NCBI GenBank assembly: GCA_947630665.1
Contig: CANRID010000025.1
Coordinates: 1-37,939 of the forward strand
From: an uncultured Bacteroidales bacterium
GTDB lineage: Bacteria > Bacteroidota > Bacteroidia > Bacteroidales > UBA932
Reading direction: 5' to 3'
DNA length: 37,939 nt
Positions within the stretch are counted from its first letter, which is position 1; each line of letters begins with the position of its first letter. The position numbers were made by a program, and so were the translations under genes. Below the pieces are notes generated by a model. That model was not told the DNA's origin and did no database searches. It was given only the letters and a program-made list of their open reading frames with translations. Positions 25,056-32,104 of this stretch are shown here, one piece after another.

Positions 25056-25622
25056 TCAGGAGAACAGTTTCTTGTCTTTTATCATCTCATAGACCGGATG
25101 TATCCAAAAATTACGCAGGCCAAAGCCGCCCGCTTTTTTCGTAACCCGTTTGGTATATACTATATTCCGTGTCGCTATGTCGAAGAATACAATATCGAAT
25201 GTCCCTTTCGCGGCTCTCTTGTCGAGCATACGGGCTATCAGGATCATGCCTACCCCCTCTTTGTGAGGCAATGAATATGCCGAAACCAAATCCTCTGCCT
25301 TCACATCCGAAATTTCCCTCTCGCGCATCTCGGATCTGTCCATCTTCTGAGTCTTCTCCGTTATCATTGTAACATCCGTTTCTACAGGACATTTAACCAA
25401 TTGCGAAAAATCGTATTTGGCAGATTCCTTTACAAGCAGGTCGTTGATACCCATAAACGCACCGACAAAAAGATCATCATCTTCCTGGGCACCGGCAACC
25501 CTCACTTCGGAAAAATCAATGCCATAAAAATGCACCAGTGTAGTATTCAAATCCAACTTTTGCCCGAACACAGATAAAGATGAGGCAAAAAATACAAGTA
25601 ATACGGTTATTGTCTTTTTCAT
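25056..25622 (-). CDS. Secreted hypothetical protein at the head of the pigment operon
   Basis: A 188-residue protein with a clear signal peptide (about 1-20, cut after SVFG before QKLD), so periplasmic or outer-membrane associated. The C-terminal GGFGLRNFWIHPVYEMIK and the regular beta-like segments (GMILIARMLDK, TFDIVFFDIATRNIVY) suggest a compact domain conserved in Bacteroidales, but I do not recognise a named family. It lies 22 bases before the ammonia-lyase gene in the same direction and is probably the first intact gene of the operon. No -7 box was found in the 70 bases before it, so it is likely transcribed from the promoter near 25910. Confidence 0.75.
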   Translation of the reverse strand: MKKTITVLLVFFASSLSVFGQKLDLNTTLVHFYGIDFSEVRVAGAQEDDDLFVGAFMGINDLLVKESAKYDFSQLVKCPVETDVTMITEKTQKMDRSEMREREISDVKAEDLVSAYSLPHKEGVGMILIARMLDKRAAKGTFDIVFFDIATRNIVYTKRVTKKAGGFGLRNFWIHPVYEMIKDKKLFS

Positions 25623-25692
25623 TTTTATAATTATTTGTTTTAATATGACTTTGTTTTAAATATGACGGATTTTCATTTTCCCGAAACATTAA

Positions 25693-25891
25693 TTACTTTT
25701 TCGCTTTCGCATGCTTCATACTGGCTATTAGATTGTCATACGCGAGCTGAAGTCTTGCCTTATCCGACCAGCCCTGATTATTTCCTATCTCATCGAATTT
25801 AACCACACATAAGGTTTCTCCTGTCTTTATACGCAAATACATTGGGAGCAAACAATGTCGCAATAAATACAAAAAACAAATGTTTTTTCAT
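25693..25891 (-). pseudogene. Frameshifted small secreted protein gene in the operon leader
   Basis: Starting from ATG at 25891 the frame encodes a good signal peptide (MKKHLFFVFIATLFAPNVFA) but stops after about 30 codons. In the +1 frame a sensible peptide continues (RIKTGETLCVVKFDEIGNN, then about 25 more residues ending KHAKAKK) to a stop at 25693-25695. The two frames differ by one base, so a single insertion or deletion seems to have split a gene of about 65 codons. Runs of A and T close to the start are possible slip sites. It could also be a sequencing error, or the second frame could start at its own ATG within the overlap. Confidence 0.5.
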
Positions 25892-25909
25892 TATTTAAAA
25901 TTTTCCGCA

Positions 25910-25940
25910 CAAAAATACGCAAAAACGTTTGTCTTAGCAA
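25910..25940 (-). promoter_or_regulatory. Probable promoter of the pigment operon
   Basis: On the - strand, TATTTTTG (25910-25917) fits TAnnTTTG, and a TTG (25938-25940) is 20 bases upstream, the normal -33 spacing. It lies 18 bases before the ATG of the frameshifted small ORF and about 290 bases before the first intact gene. No other good -7 box was found between it and the operon, and the following genes overlap so tightly that one long transcript is likely. Confidence 0.5.
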
Positions 25941-25990
25941 TATTTATATGACAGAATATGGAATCGCCGGGTTTTCGGGCGGGTCCGGGT

Positions 25991-26686
25991 TTATTTTGTC
26001 ATAAACGTTTCCAGATGCTCTAAGGCGGATTTTATGGCCGCTATTTTGTTGCGGTACATCTGCGAAGACTGGATGCTCGGGAGCTCGCGCACGAAGAGAC
26101 GACCCTCGGGTCGTGAAAGTACACGTTCCCAGTATTCGCGCAGGACTTCGCTTTTTACGCTGGAATGCCCTTCTTCGCCATGAAAGATAGCGTTGCGCAT
26201 GTCACTTTTCTTGTCCAGATAGTCGTCGTAAATATTTACGAGGGATTGAACGCCACGGTAGGCCCGAATCAGACTCATGATAAGGTCACCGTCGGAAATT
26301 TCCGTCAGCAGACCGCCCTCACGCAATGCGGCCATGGCATCGGTGGTGAACTCGAAAAATATGGAAGTGAGGGGTGCCAAACCCAAAACGTCCAATGAAT
26401 CTTGCGACAGGGTCTCGGGATGGCGGATGTGGCGTGCCATGTAGCGGCAGGCGCGCTTTTCGAGACGGATGCGCTTGTACATTCCGGAGGACGCCTTCAG
26501 ATTGACCTGCAACTCTTCCCTGACAAGGGTGAGCGACTGAAGGATGCGGGTATGCTTCGATCGGCTGTCTAACCATGCGGCCAGTCCGATAGAGAGGAGG
26601 ATACCCAGCACGGTGGCGTAGAAAGAAGGGAGAAAAGTCGATGCACCAGGACGGTGCAGTTCTTTGATTCGTTGGATTAATTTCAT
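25991..26686 (-). CDS. Hypothetical single-pass membrane protein
   Basis: A 231-residue protein with one hydrophobic helix near residues 18-38 (FYATVLGILLSIGLAAWL) and a long soluble helical part rich in Arg and Glu. No family is recognised. The ATG at 26686 is preferred over a TTG at 26719 because the latter is inside the -7 box. GC content is high (55-65% in the 60-base blocks I counted), like the start of rlmD and unlike the pigment operon. It has its own divergent promoter. Confidence 0.7.
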   Translation of the reverse strand: MKLIQRIKELHRPGASTFLPSFYATVLGILLSIGLAAWLDSRSKHTRILQSLTLVREELQVNLKASSGMYKRIRLEKRACRYMARHIRHPETLSQDSLDVLGLAPLTSIFFEFTTDAMAALREGGLLTEISDGDLIMSLIRAYRGVQSLVNIYDDYLDKKSDMRNAIFHGEEGHSSVKSEVLREYWERVLSRPEGRLFVRELPSIQSSQMYRNKIAAIKSALEHLETFMTK

Positions 26687-26716
26687 GGCAGCACGTCGGT
26701 TCAGTGTTTTCGGAGT

Positions 26717-26724
26717 CAAAGGTA
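26717..26724 (-). promoter_or_regulatory. -7 box for the membrane protein gene
   Basis: TACCTTTG on the - strand, matching TAnnTTTG, 30 bases before the chosen ATG. It is divergent from, and has the same eight bases as, the + strand box at 26745-26752. No clear -33 element was seen. Confidence 0.45.
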
Positions 26725-26744
26725 CGAAATTACATGAATCTTTC

Positions 26745-26752
26745 TACCTTTG
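26745..26752 (+). promoter_or_regulatory. -7 box for rlmD
   Basis: TACCTTTG matches TAnnTTTG and lies 18 bases before the ATG at 26771, leaving a short leader. The overlap of this box with the TTG at 26750 argues against that earlier start. Confidence 0.5.
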
Positions 26753-26770
26753 TACCGAAAAACAGAGCGT

Positions 26771-28183
26771 ATGGCAAGGAAAAAAGCGAATTACCCCCTC
26801 CTTGAGGGACTCGAAATCACGGCGCTCGCCGCCGAGGGCAAGGCCATGGGACACTGGAACGATGTCGTGGTCTTTGTGCCGATGACCGTTCCGGGCGATG
26901 TCGTCGATGTGCAGATCCGCTGCAAGCGGCGCCGCTACATGGAGGGTTTTGTCGTGCGCTACGTACGGAAGTCCGCACAGCGTGCCGAGCCGTTCTGCGA
27001 GCATTTCGGCGTCTGCGGAGGATGTAAGTGGCAGATCCTCCCCTATGCGCAGCAATTGAAGTATAAACAGCAGCAGGTGGCGGATCAGCTTTCCCGGATC
27101 GGGCATTTGGAGTTGCCGGAAATAATGCCGATTTTAGGATCTGAAAAGACCCGTTATTACCGCAACAAGCTGGAATTCACTTTTTCCAATAGAAGGTGGA
27201 TTCTGCCGGAGGAAGATATAGATGCCTTGTCGGAGACGGACCGGCTGGGACTCGGATTCCATATCAGTAATTTTTTTGACAAGGTATTGGATATTAAAGA
27301 GTGCCATTTACAACCCGAACCCTCGAATGCAATAAGAATGTTTATCCGGGAATATGCCGTAGAGAAGGGTCTTTCTTTTTTCGATCTGCGCGAGCAGACC
27401 GGTTTTTTGCGGAACATGATCATCCGGACTTCCTCTACGGGGGAAACGATGCTGATCGTGGTATTCGCCTACGAAGACAAGGAAAAACGGACGGCTTTGT
27501 TAGAGGCTGTCGGGAAGAGGTTTAAGGAAATAACGTCCCTGCATTATGTAATTAACGGAAAACGGAACGATTCCATCGCGGATTTGGAATGTGTGCGGTA
27601 TGCGGGGGAAGAATGTATTTATGAGCGAATGGAGAATCTGAAATTCCGGATAGGTCCCAAGTCTTTCTATCAGACCAATTCGGAGCAGGCATACCGCCTT
27701 TATTCGACGGTGCGGGAGTTTGCCGGGCTGAAAGGGGATGAAATCGTATATGATTTATATACCGGGACCGGAACCATCGCGCTGTTTCTGTCGGGAAAGG
27801 CAAAGAAAGTGATTGGAATCGAATATGTGAAGGAAGCGATCGAAGATGCCAGGATCAATGCCCGGGACAACGGAGTGGAGAATTGTTTTTTCTATACGGG
27901 AGACATGAAGGATATGCTTACGGAGGAGTTTATCGGGCAGAACGGCCGGCCGGACCTGACGGTGCTGGACCCTCCCCGTGCCGGGATTCATCCGGATGTA
28001 GCTAAAGTTTTGATAGAAGCTGCACCTCGTAAGATAGTGTATGTGAGTTGCAATCCTGCCACCCAAGCCAGAGACTTAGCCTTGCTGTCAGAAAAATATC
28101 ATATTACCAAAGTGCAGCCTGTGGATATGTTTCCCCATACGCACCATGTGGAAAATGTGGCGGCGTTGGAATGGAAGGATTAG
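26771..28183 (+). CDS. rlmD: 23S rRNA (uracil-5-)-methyltransferase, RlmD/RumA type
   Basis: A 470-residue class I methyltransferase of the TrmA/RlmD family that makes 5-methyluridine in RNA. It has an N-terminal TRAM-like domain (residues 1-65), an iron-sulfur cluster set (FCEHFGVCGGCKW, C-x5-C-x2-C, with a fourth Cys in KECHLQP), DLYTGTGTIALFL (SAM site), VLDPPRAGIH and the catalytic Cys in YVSCNPATQARDL. The ATG at 26771 was chosen over the TTG at 26750. Oddity: the first 290 bases are about 63-67% GC, while sequence after about 27120 is about 38-47% GC by hand count, a sharp change within one intact gene. RlmD against RlmCD or TrmA cannot be told with certainty. Confidence 0.88.
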   Translation: MARKKANYPLLEGLEITALAAEGKAMGHWNDVVVFVPMTVPGDVVDVQIRCKRRRYMEGFVVRYVRKSAQRAEPFCEHFGVCGGCKWQILPYAQQLKYKQQQVADQLSRIGHLELPEIMPILGSEKTRYYRNKLEFTFSNRRWILPEEDIDALSETDRLGLGFHISNFFDKVLDIKECHLQPEPSNAIRMFIREYAVEKGLSFFDLREQTGFLRNMIIRTSSTGETMLIVVFAYEDKEKRTALLEAVGKRFKEITSLHYVINGKRNDSIADLECVRYAGEECIYERMENLKFRIGPKSFYQTNSEQAYRLYSTVREFAGLKGDEIVYDLYTGTGTIALFLSGKAKKVIGIEYVKEAIEDARINARDNGVENCFFYTGDMKDMLTEEFIGQNGRPDLTVLDPPRAGIHPDVAKVLIEAAPRKIVYVSCNPATQARDLALLSEKYHITKVQPVDMFPHTHHVENVAALEWKD

Positions 28184-28215
28184 CATCCCGACAGTGCAGC
28201 GTCCCGATATTGGAA

Positions 28216-28227
28216 ACGGAATTCCGT
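28216..28227. repeat. 12-bp perfect palindrome between rlmD and mnmE
   Basis: ACGGAATTCCGT is a perfect palindrome 33 bases after the rlmD stop. It could be a short hairpin or a binding site; no T-run follows, so it is not a typical intrinsic terminator. The rest of the 88-base spacer is AT-rich. Confidence 0.4.
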
Positions 28228-28271
28228 CAACCTCTTACAGTCAATATTGTTATTAAATAAAATTTCAGAGA

Positions 28272-30047
28272 ATGTCCGTAGATAATCAAACCACAATAGC
28301 CGCGTTATCCACACCTCAGGGGCCGGGCGCTATCGGAGTCATAAGGGTCAGCGGAAAAGACGCCATCGGGATTGTCGATTCCGTATTCGTACCGCATAGC
28401 GCTTCGGGGAAACCAGGAAGAGGGCTGAAAGATACGCCCGCCTATCGGCTTCGTTACGGGTCTATCTATAACGGAGACAAGTTGTTGGACGATGTAATAG
28501 CGGCGGTCTTCAGGGGACCCCGCTCCTACACCGGCGAAGACAGCGTGGAGATTTATTGTCACGGTTCCAATTATATTATCCGGGAAATTCTGATGTTATT
28601 GATTTCCAAAGGGGTGAAAATGGCAGGCCCGGGAGAATTTTCCAAACGCGCTTTCCTGAACGGGAAATTGGATCTTGCTCAGGCGGAGGCCGTTGCGGAT
28701 CTTATTGCATCCGAAACTTCAACTGCCCACCAGGTGGCGATGCAACAGATGAAGGGAGGGTTTTCCCAGGAACTGAAACAGATGCGGGATTCTCTGCTGA
28801 ATCTTGTTTCCCTGATGGAGCTGGAACTGGATTTCAGCGAGGAAGAAGTGGAATTCGCGAACCGGGAGACCTTGAACGGATTGCTTTACGAAGTGGAAAG
28901 CAAAGTGGATAGTCTGATCGAATCCTTTACTTTAGGTAATGTCATTAAAAACGGTATTCCCGTGACGATTGCCGGTGCGACCAATACAGGGAAAAGCACC
29001 TTGCTCAATACGTTGCTCGGAGAGGAAAAAGCGATCGTATCGAATATTCACGGAACGACCCGCGACATTATAGAAGATACCATTAACATCGGGGGCATGA
29101 TGTTCCGTTTTATCGATACGGCAGGCATCCGGGACACCAAAGAGATGATAGAGATTATGGGGATCGAGCGCACCTATCTGAAATTGAAACAGGCCTCGGT
29201 GGTGATGATGGTGCTGGATGCGACCCGTCCGGAATATTTCCGGGAAAGCCTGACGAATTTAAGGAATCGTTTGAATAAGAATAAGCAAAAGGTTATTATT
29301 CTGATAAATAAGGCGGATATGATTGAGCCGGCTTTCGGCTCCATTTCCACGACCGTGGATGTCTCCGATATTGCCAGCTACAAGCAAAGCAAACCGCTCC
29401 GGGATCAGATCGAAACGATCGAAAAGCTGTGGGTTGAAATGGACGGAGGAAACGGATATGGTCTTGAGGCTGGTCGGGATAGTTCCGGCGGAAAGACAGG
29501 ATCGGTTGAAGGTCCGGGTGAAAGATCGGGCGAGACCGTACAGACAGGCACGAAAAACATGAGCCTCCCGACAGAGAACGGCAATCGTATCATCGGTATT
29601 CTGCCCGGCCGGGATCCTGTCGGGAAAGAGAGCGATTCCTCAATACGGAATCGGCCAAAGGTGAACCAGGCCCCGACCGGAAATGCAGAAAATGCGAAAA
29701 ACAAAAATTCTGCCGGCAATACTTCCACATTGATAGCGGTATTGCCTGTGTCAGCGAAACATAAACTTGGGATCAAACAGCTTAAAGAATTGTTAGTCAA
29801 TTCACAAAAAGAGATATCCGTACATCCCGATGCCACTTTGGTCACCAATATACGGCATTATGAAGCGCTGATCGGCGCACAGGCGGCCTTGGATCGCGTG
29901 GAAGACGGTCTGAAAGAAAACCTCCCTACCGATCTGGTGGCGCAGGACATCCGGGAAGCCCTCTATCACCTGGGCAGCATTATAGGAGAAATCAATACCG
30001 AAGAAATCCTCGAAACCATATTCGGCCGGTTTTGTATAGGTAAGTAA
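28272..30047 (+). CDS. mnmE: tRNA modification GTPase MnmE with a low-complexity insertion
   Basis: A 591-residue MnmE (TrmE), which with MnmG makes the cmnm5 modification of tRNA wobble uridines. Signatures: N-terminal folate-binding domain (TTIAALSTPQGPGAIGVIRV), G1 ATNTGKST, G2 GTTRD, G3 DTAGI, G4 NKAD (near 345), G5 SAK (near 492), and the C-terminal FCIGK with its essential Cys. The family is normally about 450-460 residues. The extra about 110-130 residues lie between G4 and G5 (bases about 29340-29735) and are rich in Gly, Ser, Asn, Thr and Arg, so probably disordered. All GTPase and C-terminal motifs are kept, so the protein should be functional. It starts 88 bases after rlmD. Confidence 0.95.
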   Translation: MSVDNQTTIAALSTPQGPGAIGVIRVSGKDAIGIVDSVFVPHSASGKPGRGLKDTPAYRLRYGSIYNGDKLLDDVIAAVFRGPRSYTGEDSVEIYCHGSNYIIREILMLLISKGVKMAGPGEFSKRAFLNGKLDLAQAEAVADLIASETSTAHQVAMQQMKGGFSQELKQMRDSLLNLVSLMELELDFSEEEVEFANRETLNGLLYEVESKVDSLIESFTLGNVIKNGIPVTIAGATNTGKSTLLNTLLGEEKAIVSNIHGTTRDIIEDTINIGGMMFRFIDTAGIRDTKEMIEIMGIERTYLKLKQASVVMMVLDATRPEYFRESLTNLRNRLNKNKQKVIILINKADMIEPAFGSISTTVDVSDIASYKQSKPLRDQIETIEKLWVEMDGGNGYGLEAGRDSSGGKTGSVEGPGERSGETVQTGTKNMSLPTENGNRIIGILPGRDPVGKESDSSIRNRPKVNQAPTGNAENAKNKNSAGNTSTLIAVLPVSAKHKLGIKQLKELLVNSQKEISVHPDATLVTNIRHYEALIGAQAALDRVEDGLKENLPTDLVAQDIREALYHLGSIIGEINTEEILETIFGRFCIGK

Positions 30048-30055
30048 ATATTTGA

Positions 30056-30078
30056 TTATCAATTAATTAAATTGATAA
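30056..30078. terminator. AT-rich inverted repeat after mnmE, possible terminator
   Basis: TTATCAATT (30056-30064) and AATTGATAA (30070-30078) form a 9-bp stem with a 5-base loop, 8 bases after the mnmE stop. The stem has only two G-C pairs and no clear T-run follows, so termination is uncertain. Confidence 0.3.
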
Positions 30079-30142
30079 TAATTGATTAATATGGCATTCT
30101 TTACGGGCGCTGTTTTTGTTGTTCAAGTATCGTTGATAATCG

Positions 30143-30373
30143 TTGCCAAGCCTTTTTACGCCATTTTTGTACCTCCTGTGTACCTTGCCACGAAAATCCG
30201 AAGATTATCGTTGGCAAGATTGTGGAGAATGTTTCTCCCCAAACAAAATTAGTGGCAAATGGGCAATCCCTTGATTTAGCCGAATGTTCGATTCTATAGG
30301 CAGATTGTAATTTACTAAGAAGAATTATATAAGATCATTTGCCAATGAGCGCAACAATTACTATATTTGGCAT
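30143..30373. promoter_or_regulatory. Set of TTGCCAA/TTGGCAA half-sites upstream of hipBA
   Basis: Direct-orientation sites TTGCCA(A) are at 30143, 30185 and 30339; reverse-orientation sites TGGCAA or TTGGCA are at 30211, 30253 and 30367. Spacings are 42 (30143 to 30185), 42 (30211 to 30253) and 28 (30339 to 30367). The last pair brackets the -33 and -7 boxes of the hipBA promoter, as expected of an operator for the HTH antitoxin. The remaining sites could be further operators. The 375-base spacer (30048-30422) holds no convincing gene. Confidence 0.45.
30338..30369 (+). promoter_or_regulatory. Promoter of hipBA
   Basis: TTTG (30338-30341), 20-base spacer, TATATTTG (30362-30369): a near-ideal Bacteroidetes promoter. 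The hipB ATG is at 30423, 53 bases downstream. Inverted half-sites TGCCAA (30340-30345) and TTGGCA (30367-30372) overlap both boxes, consistent with autorepression. Confidence 0.65.
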
Positions 30374-30422
30374 ATTATTTTAAGTGATAAATAAATATAT
30401 TGTCTTTTTAGCATAATATATT

Positions 30423-30734
30423 ATGGAATATAGCTTTGACATTTTCGACAAGAATCCTGAACGTCTGGCAACAATTTTGGCAGAAAACTGTCGTAAGCGC
30501 CGACTTGATAAAGGCCTGAGCAGGCGTAGCCTCTCTGAAATAACAGGCATCCCGGAACCGACACTCGAGCGTTTTGAGACCAAAGGAAAGATATCTCTTG
30601 GGGCATTCCTGAAATTGGTTGTTGAATTTGGCTGGTTTGACGAAATGAGTATCATTATGAGTAAAAGCAAGTTCACCACAGGAGAGGAACTTGAGACTAT
30701 AAATAAGAACCAGGGAAGACAGAAAGGGCGATGA
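30423..30734 (+). CDS. hipB: HipB-like HTH antitoxin
   Basis: A 103-residue XRE-type helix-turn-helix protein. The segment ILAENCRKRRLDKGLSRRSLSEITGIPEPTLERFE has the usual pattern of this DNA-binding domain (about 18-60). A Lys/Arg-rich C-terminus follows. It overlaps hipA by 4 bases (ATGA at 30731-30734), the standard arrangement of HipBA modules, in which HipB binds the toxin and represses the operon. Promoter half-sites are a good candidate for its operator. Symbol by context and domain, not by close similarity to the E. coli protein. Confidence 0.8.
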   Translation: MEYSFDIFDKNPERLATILAENCRKRRLDKGLSRRSLSEITGIPEPTLERFETKGKISLGAFLKLVVEFGWFDEMSIIMSKSKFTTGEELETINKNQGRQKGR

Positions 30735-31858
30735 AAGATATTCTAAAAATAACAGTTTCATTAGAGGAACGTACTGTCGGTACTTTGCAGATGACACCTG
30801 AAAGAGACCGATGTGTGTTCGAGTACGACAAGAATTGGATTGCAAGTGGGTTCGCGATATCTCCATGGGAATTGCCACTCCAGACAGGACTCATATACTC
30901 AAAGGAAAATAGCTTTGGTGGCGGATTTGCTGCATTTGAAGATAGCATGCCGGACGGCTATGGACTTTACCTGCTTGACAGAATGCTTCGTCGTGAAGGC
31001 CGTTCATTGGGCGAACTATCCCCTCTTCAGAGGCTATCGCTGGTTGGCAGTTCCGGAATGGGCGCACTTTGCTATAAACCTGAAGCTTCCAAAGAGCATA
31101 TTGCCTCCATCACAGACAACGACTTTGACGAGCTTCAGCGTAAAGCTCTTGATGTACTCTCTGAGAAAAGCGATACTGAGACATCTTTCTTGTACTACAA
31201 TAGCCGTAATTCAGGTGGAGCAAGGCCCAAGGCGGTATATAAGGCTGCTGACGGATCTGACTGGATAGTAAAATTCAGACATATTTACGATCCCTCAAAT
31301 ATTGGTAAGATTGAATATCAATATATGAAGACCGCACAGAAATGCGGAATTGATATTCCGGAAATCCGTCTCGTCAATGACCGCTACTTCGCAATCAGAA
31401 GGTTCGATATAAGGGAGGAACAACGTATCCATACACTCACTGCAGCAGCCCTTCTACAGTCCGATTTCCGCATTCAGAGCATAGATTATGTAAACCTCCT
31501 TGCTCTGACCGGTTACCTTACTCAAGATCCGGTACAGGTGGAGCAGATGTTCCGTAGAATGGTTTTCAATGTCGTATGCGCCAACAAAGACGATCACGCC
31601 AAGAACTTCAGTTTCCTCTGCGAAAACGGCAAATGGACACTTGCCCCTGCATACGACATTACCTACTCCCCGGAGGGCACCGGAGGCGAACATGCAACAT
31701 CTGTCAACTATTCGGGCAATCCAAGCCTTGAAGACATCATTTCTGCCGGCACAGGCATCCGCATAAGCAGAAAACGCTGCATTGAAATTATTGAAGAAAT
31801 CGAATCTGTCTGCAATGCAGAACTTGATACTGATAAAATAGTAAAAATTAAAGGTTAA
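30731..31858 (+). CDS. hipA: HipA-family serine/threonine kinase toxin
   Basis: A 375-residue protein with a HipA N-terminal domain (about 1-110, containing FGGGFAAFEDSMPDGYG) and a HipA-like kinase C-terminal domain. The kinase has SGGARPKA (glycine-rich loop), CANKDDHAKNFSF (catalytic loop, near 283) and LAPAYDITYS (metal-binding Asp, near 305). All catalytic residues appear present. In E. coli HipA phosphorylates glutamyl-tRNA synthetase and stops growth; the target here may differ. It is shorter than E. coli HipA (about 440 residues). HipA-family kinases also occur as solo or defence-linked genes, so a role beyond persistence is possible. Confidence 0.88.
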   Translation: MKDILKITVSLEERTVGTLQMTPERDRCVFEYDKNWIASGFAISPWELPLQTGLIYSKENSFGGGFAAFEDSMPDGYGLYLLDRMLRREGRSLGELSPLQRLSLVGSSGMGALCYKPEASKEHIASITDNDFDELQRKALDVLSEKSDTETSFLYYNSRNSGGARPKAVYKAADGSDWIVKFRHIYDPSNIGKIEYQYMKTAQKCGIDIPEIRLVNDRYFAIRRFDIREEQRIHTLTAAALLQSDFRIQSIDYVNLLALTGYLTQDPVQVEQMFRRMVFNVVCANKDDHAKNFSFLCENGKWTLAPAYDITYSPEGTGGEHATSVNYSGNPSLEDIISAGTGIRISRKRCIEIIEEIESVCNAELDTDKIVKIKG

Positions 31859-31896
31859 TAGTAAGCATTTGATATGCCGTAGCTCTCTTTGTCGGT

Positions 31897-32052
31897 ATGC
31901 TTGATACGCCAGCCGTATCTACCGGAGATGGTGACGGAGGTTCGCAAAGCGACCTTCCGGGCGAGACAAGGACGAGGACGACCTGCAATGGGTCCGCCGC
32001 TGTACCCGTGCTGCTACCCTCCTATTGGGCAAGAAACCAAGAACAGGATTAA
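31897..32052 (+). CDS. Short GC-rich ORF of unknown origin
   Basis: A 51-residue frame from ATG 31897 to TAA 32050-32052, unusually rich in Gly, Asp, Thr and Pro (opening MLDTPAVSTGDGDGG). Its DNA is visibly richer in GC than the AT-rich sequence on either side, suggesting an inserted fragment. A second short frame starts at about 32065. No family is recognised; it may be a leftover of a mobile element. Coding status is unproven. Confidence 0.3.
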   Translation: MLDTPAVSTGDGDGGSQSDLPGETRTRTTCNGSAAVPVLLPSYWARNQEQD

Positions 32053-32104
32053 AACGATAAAGTTATGGTACAAGCACACAAAAAGCGGCTTCTTCGTGCA
32101 ACAG

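Larger units (their letters stand above)
25623..25990. other. Intergenic leader of the pigment operon (368 bp)
   Basis: AT-rich spacer between the operon's first intact gene and the GC-rich membrane protein gene. It holds the frameshifted small ORF (25693-25891) and a - strand promoter (25910-25940). I saw no tRNA, riboswitch or strong hairpin in it. Confidence 0.7.

Noticed and set aside
29340-29735. Intein or mobile insertion in mnmE
   Set aside because: The insertion is short, low-complexity, and has no splicing or endonuclease motifs.
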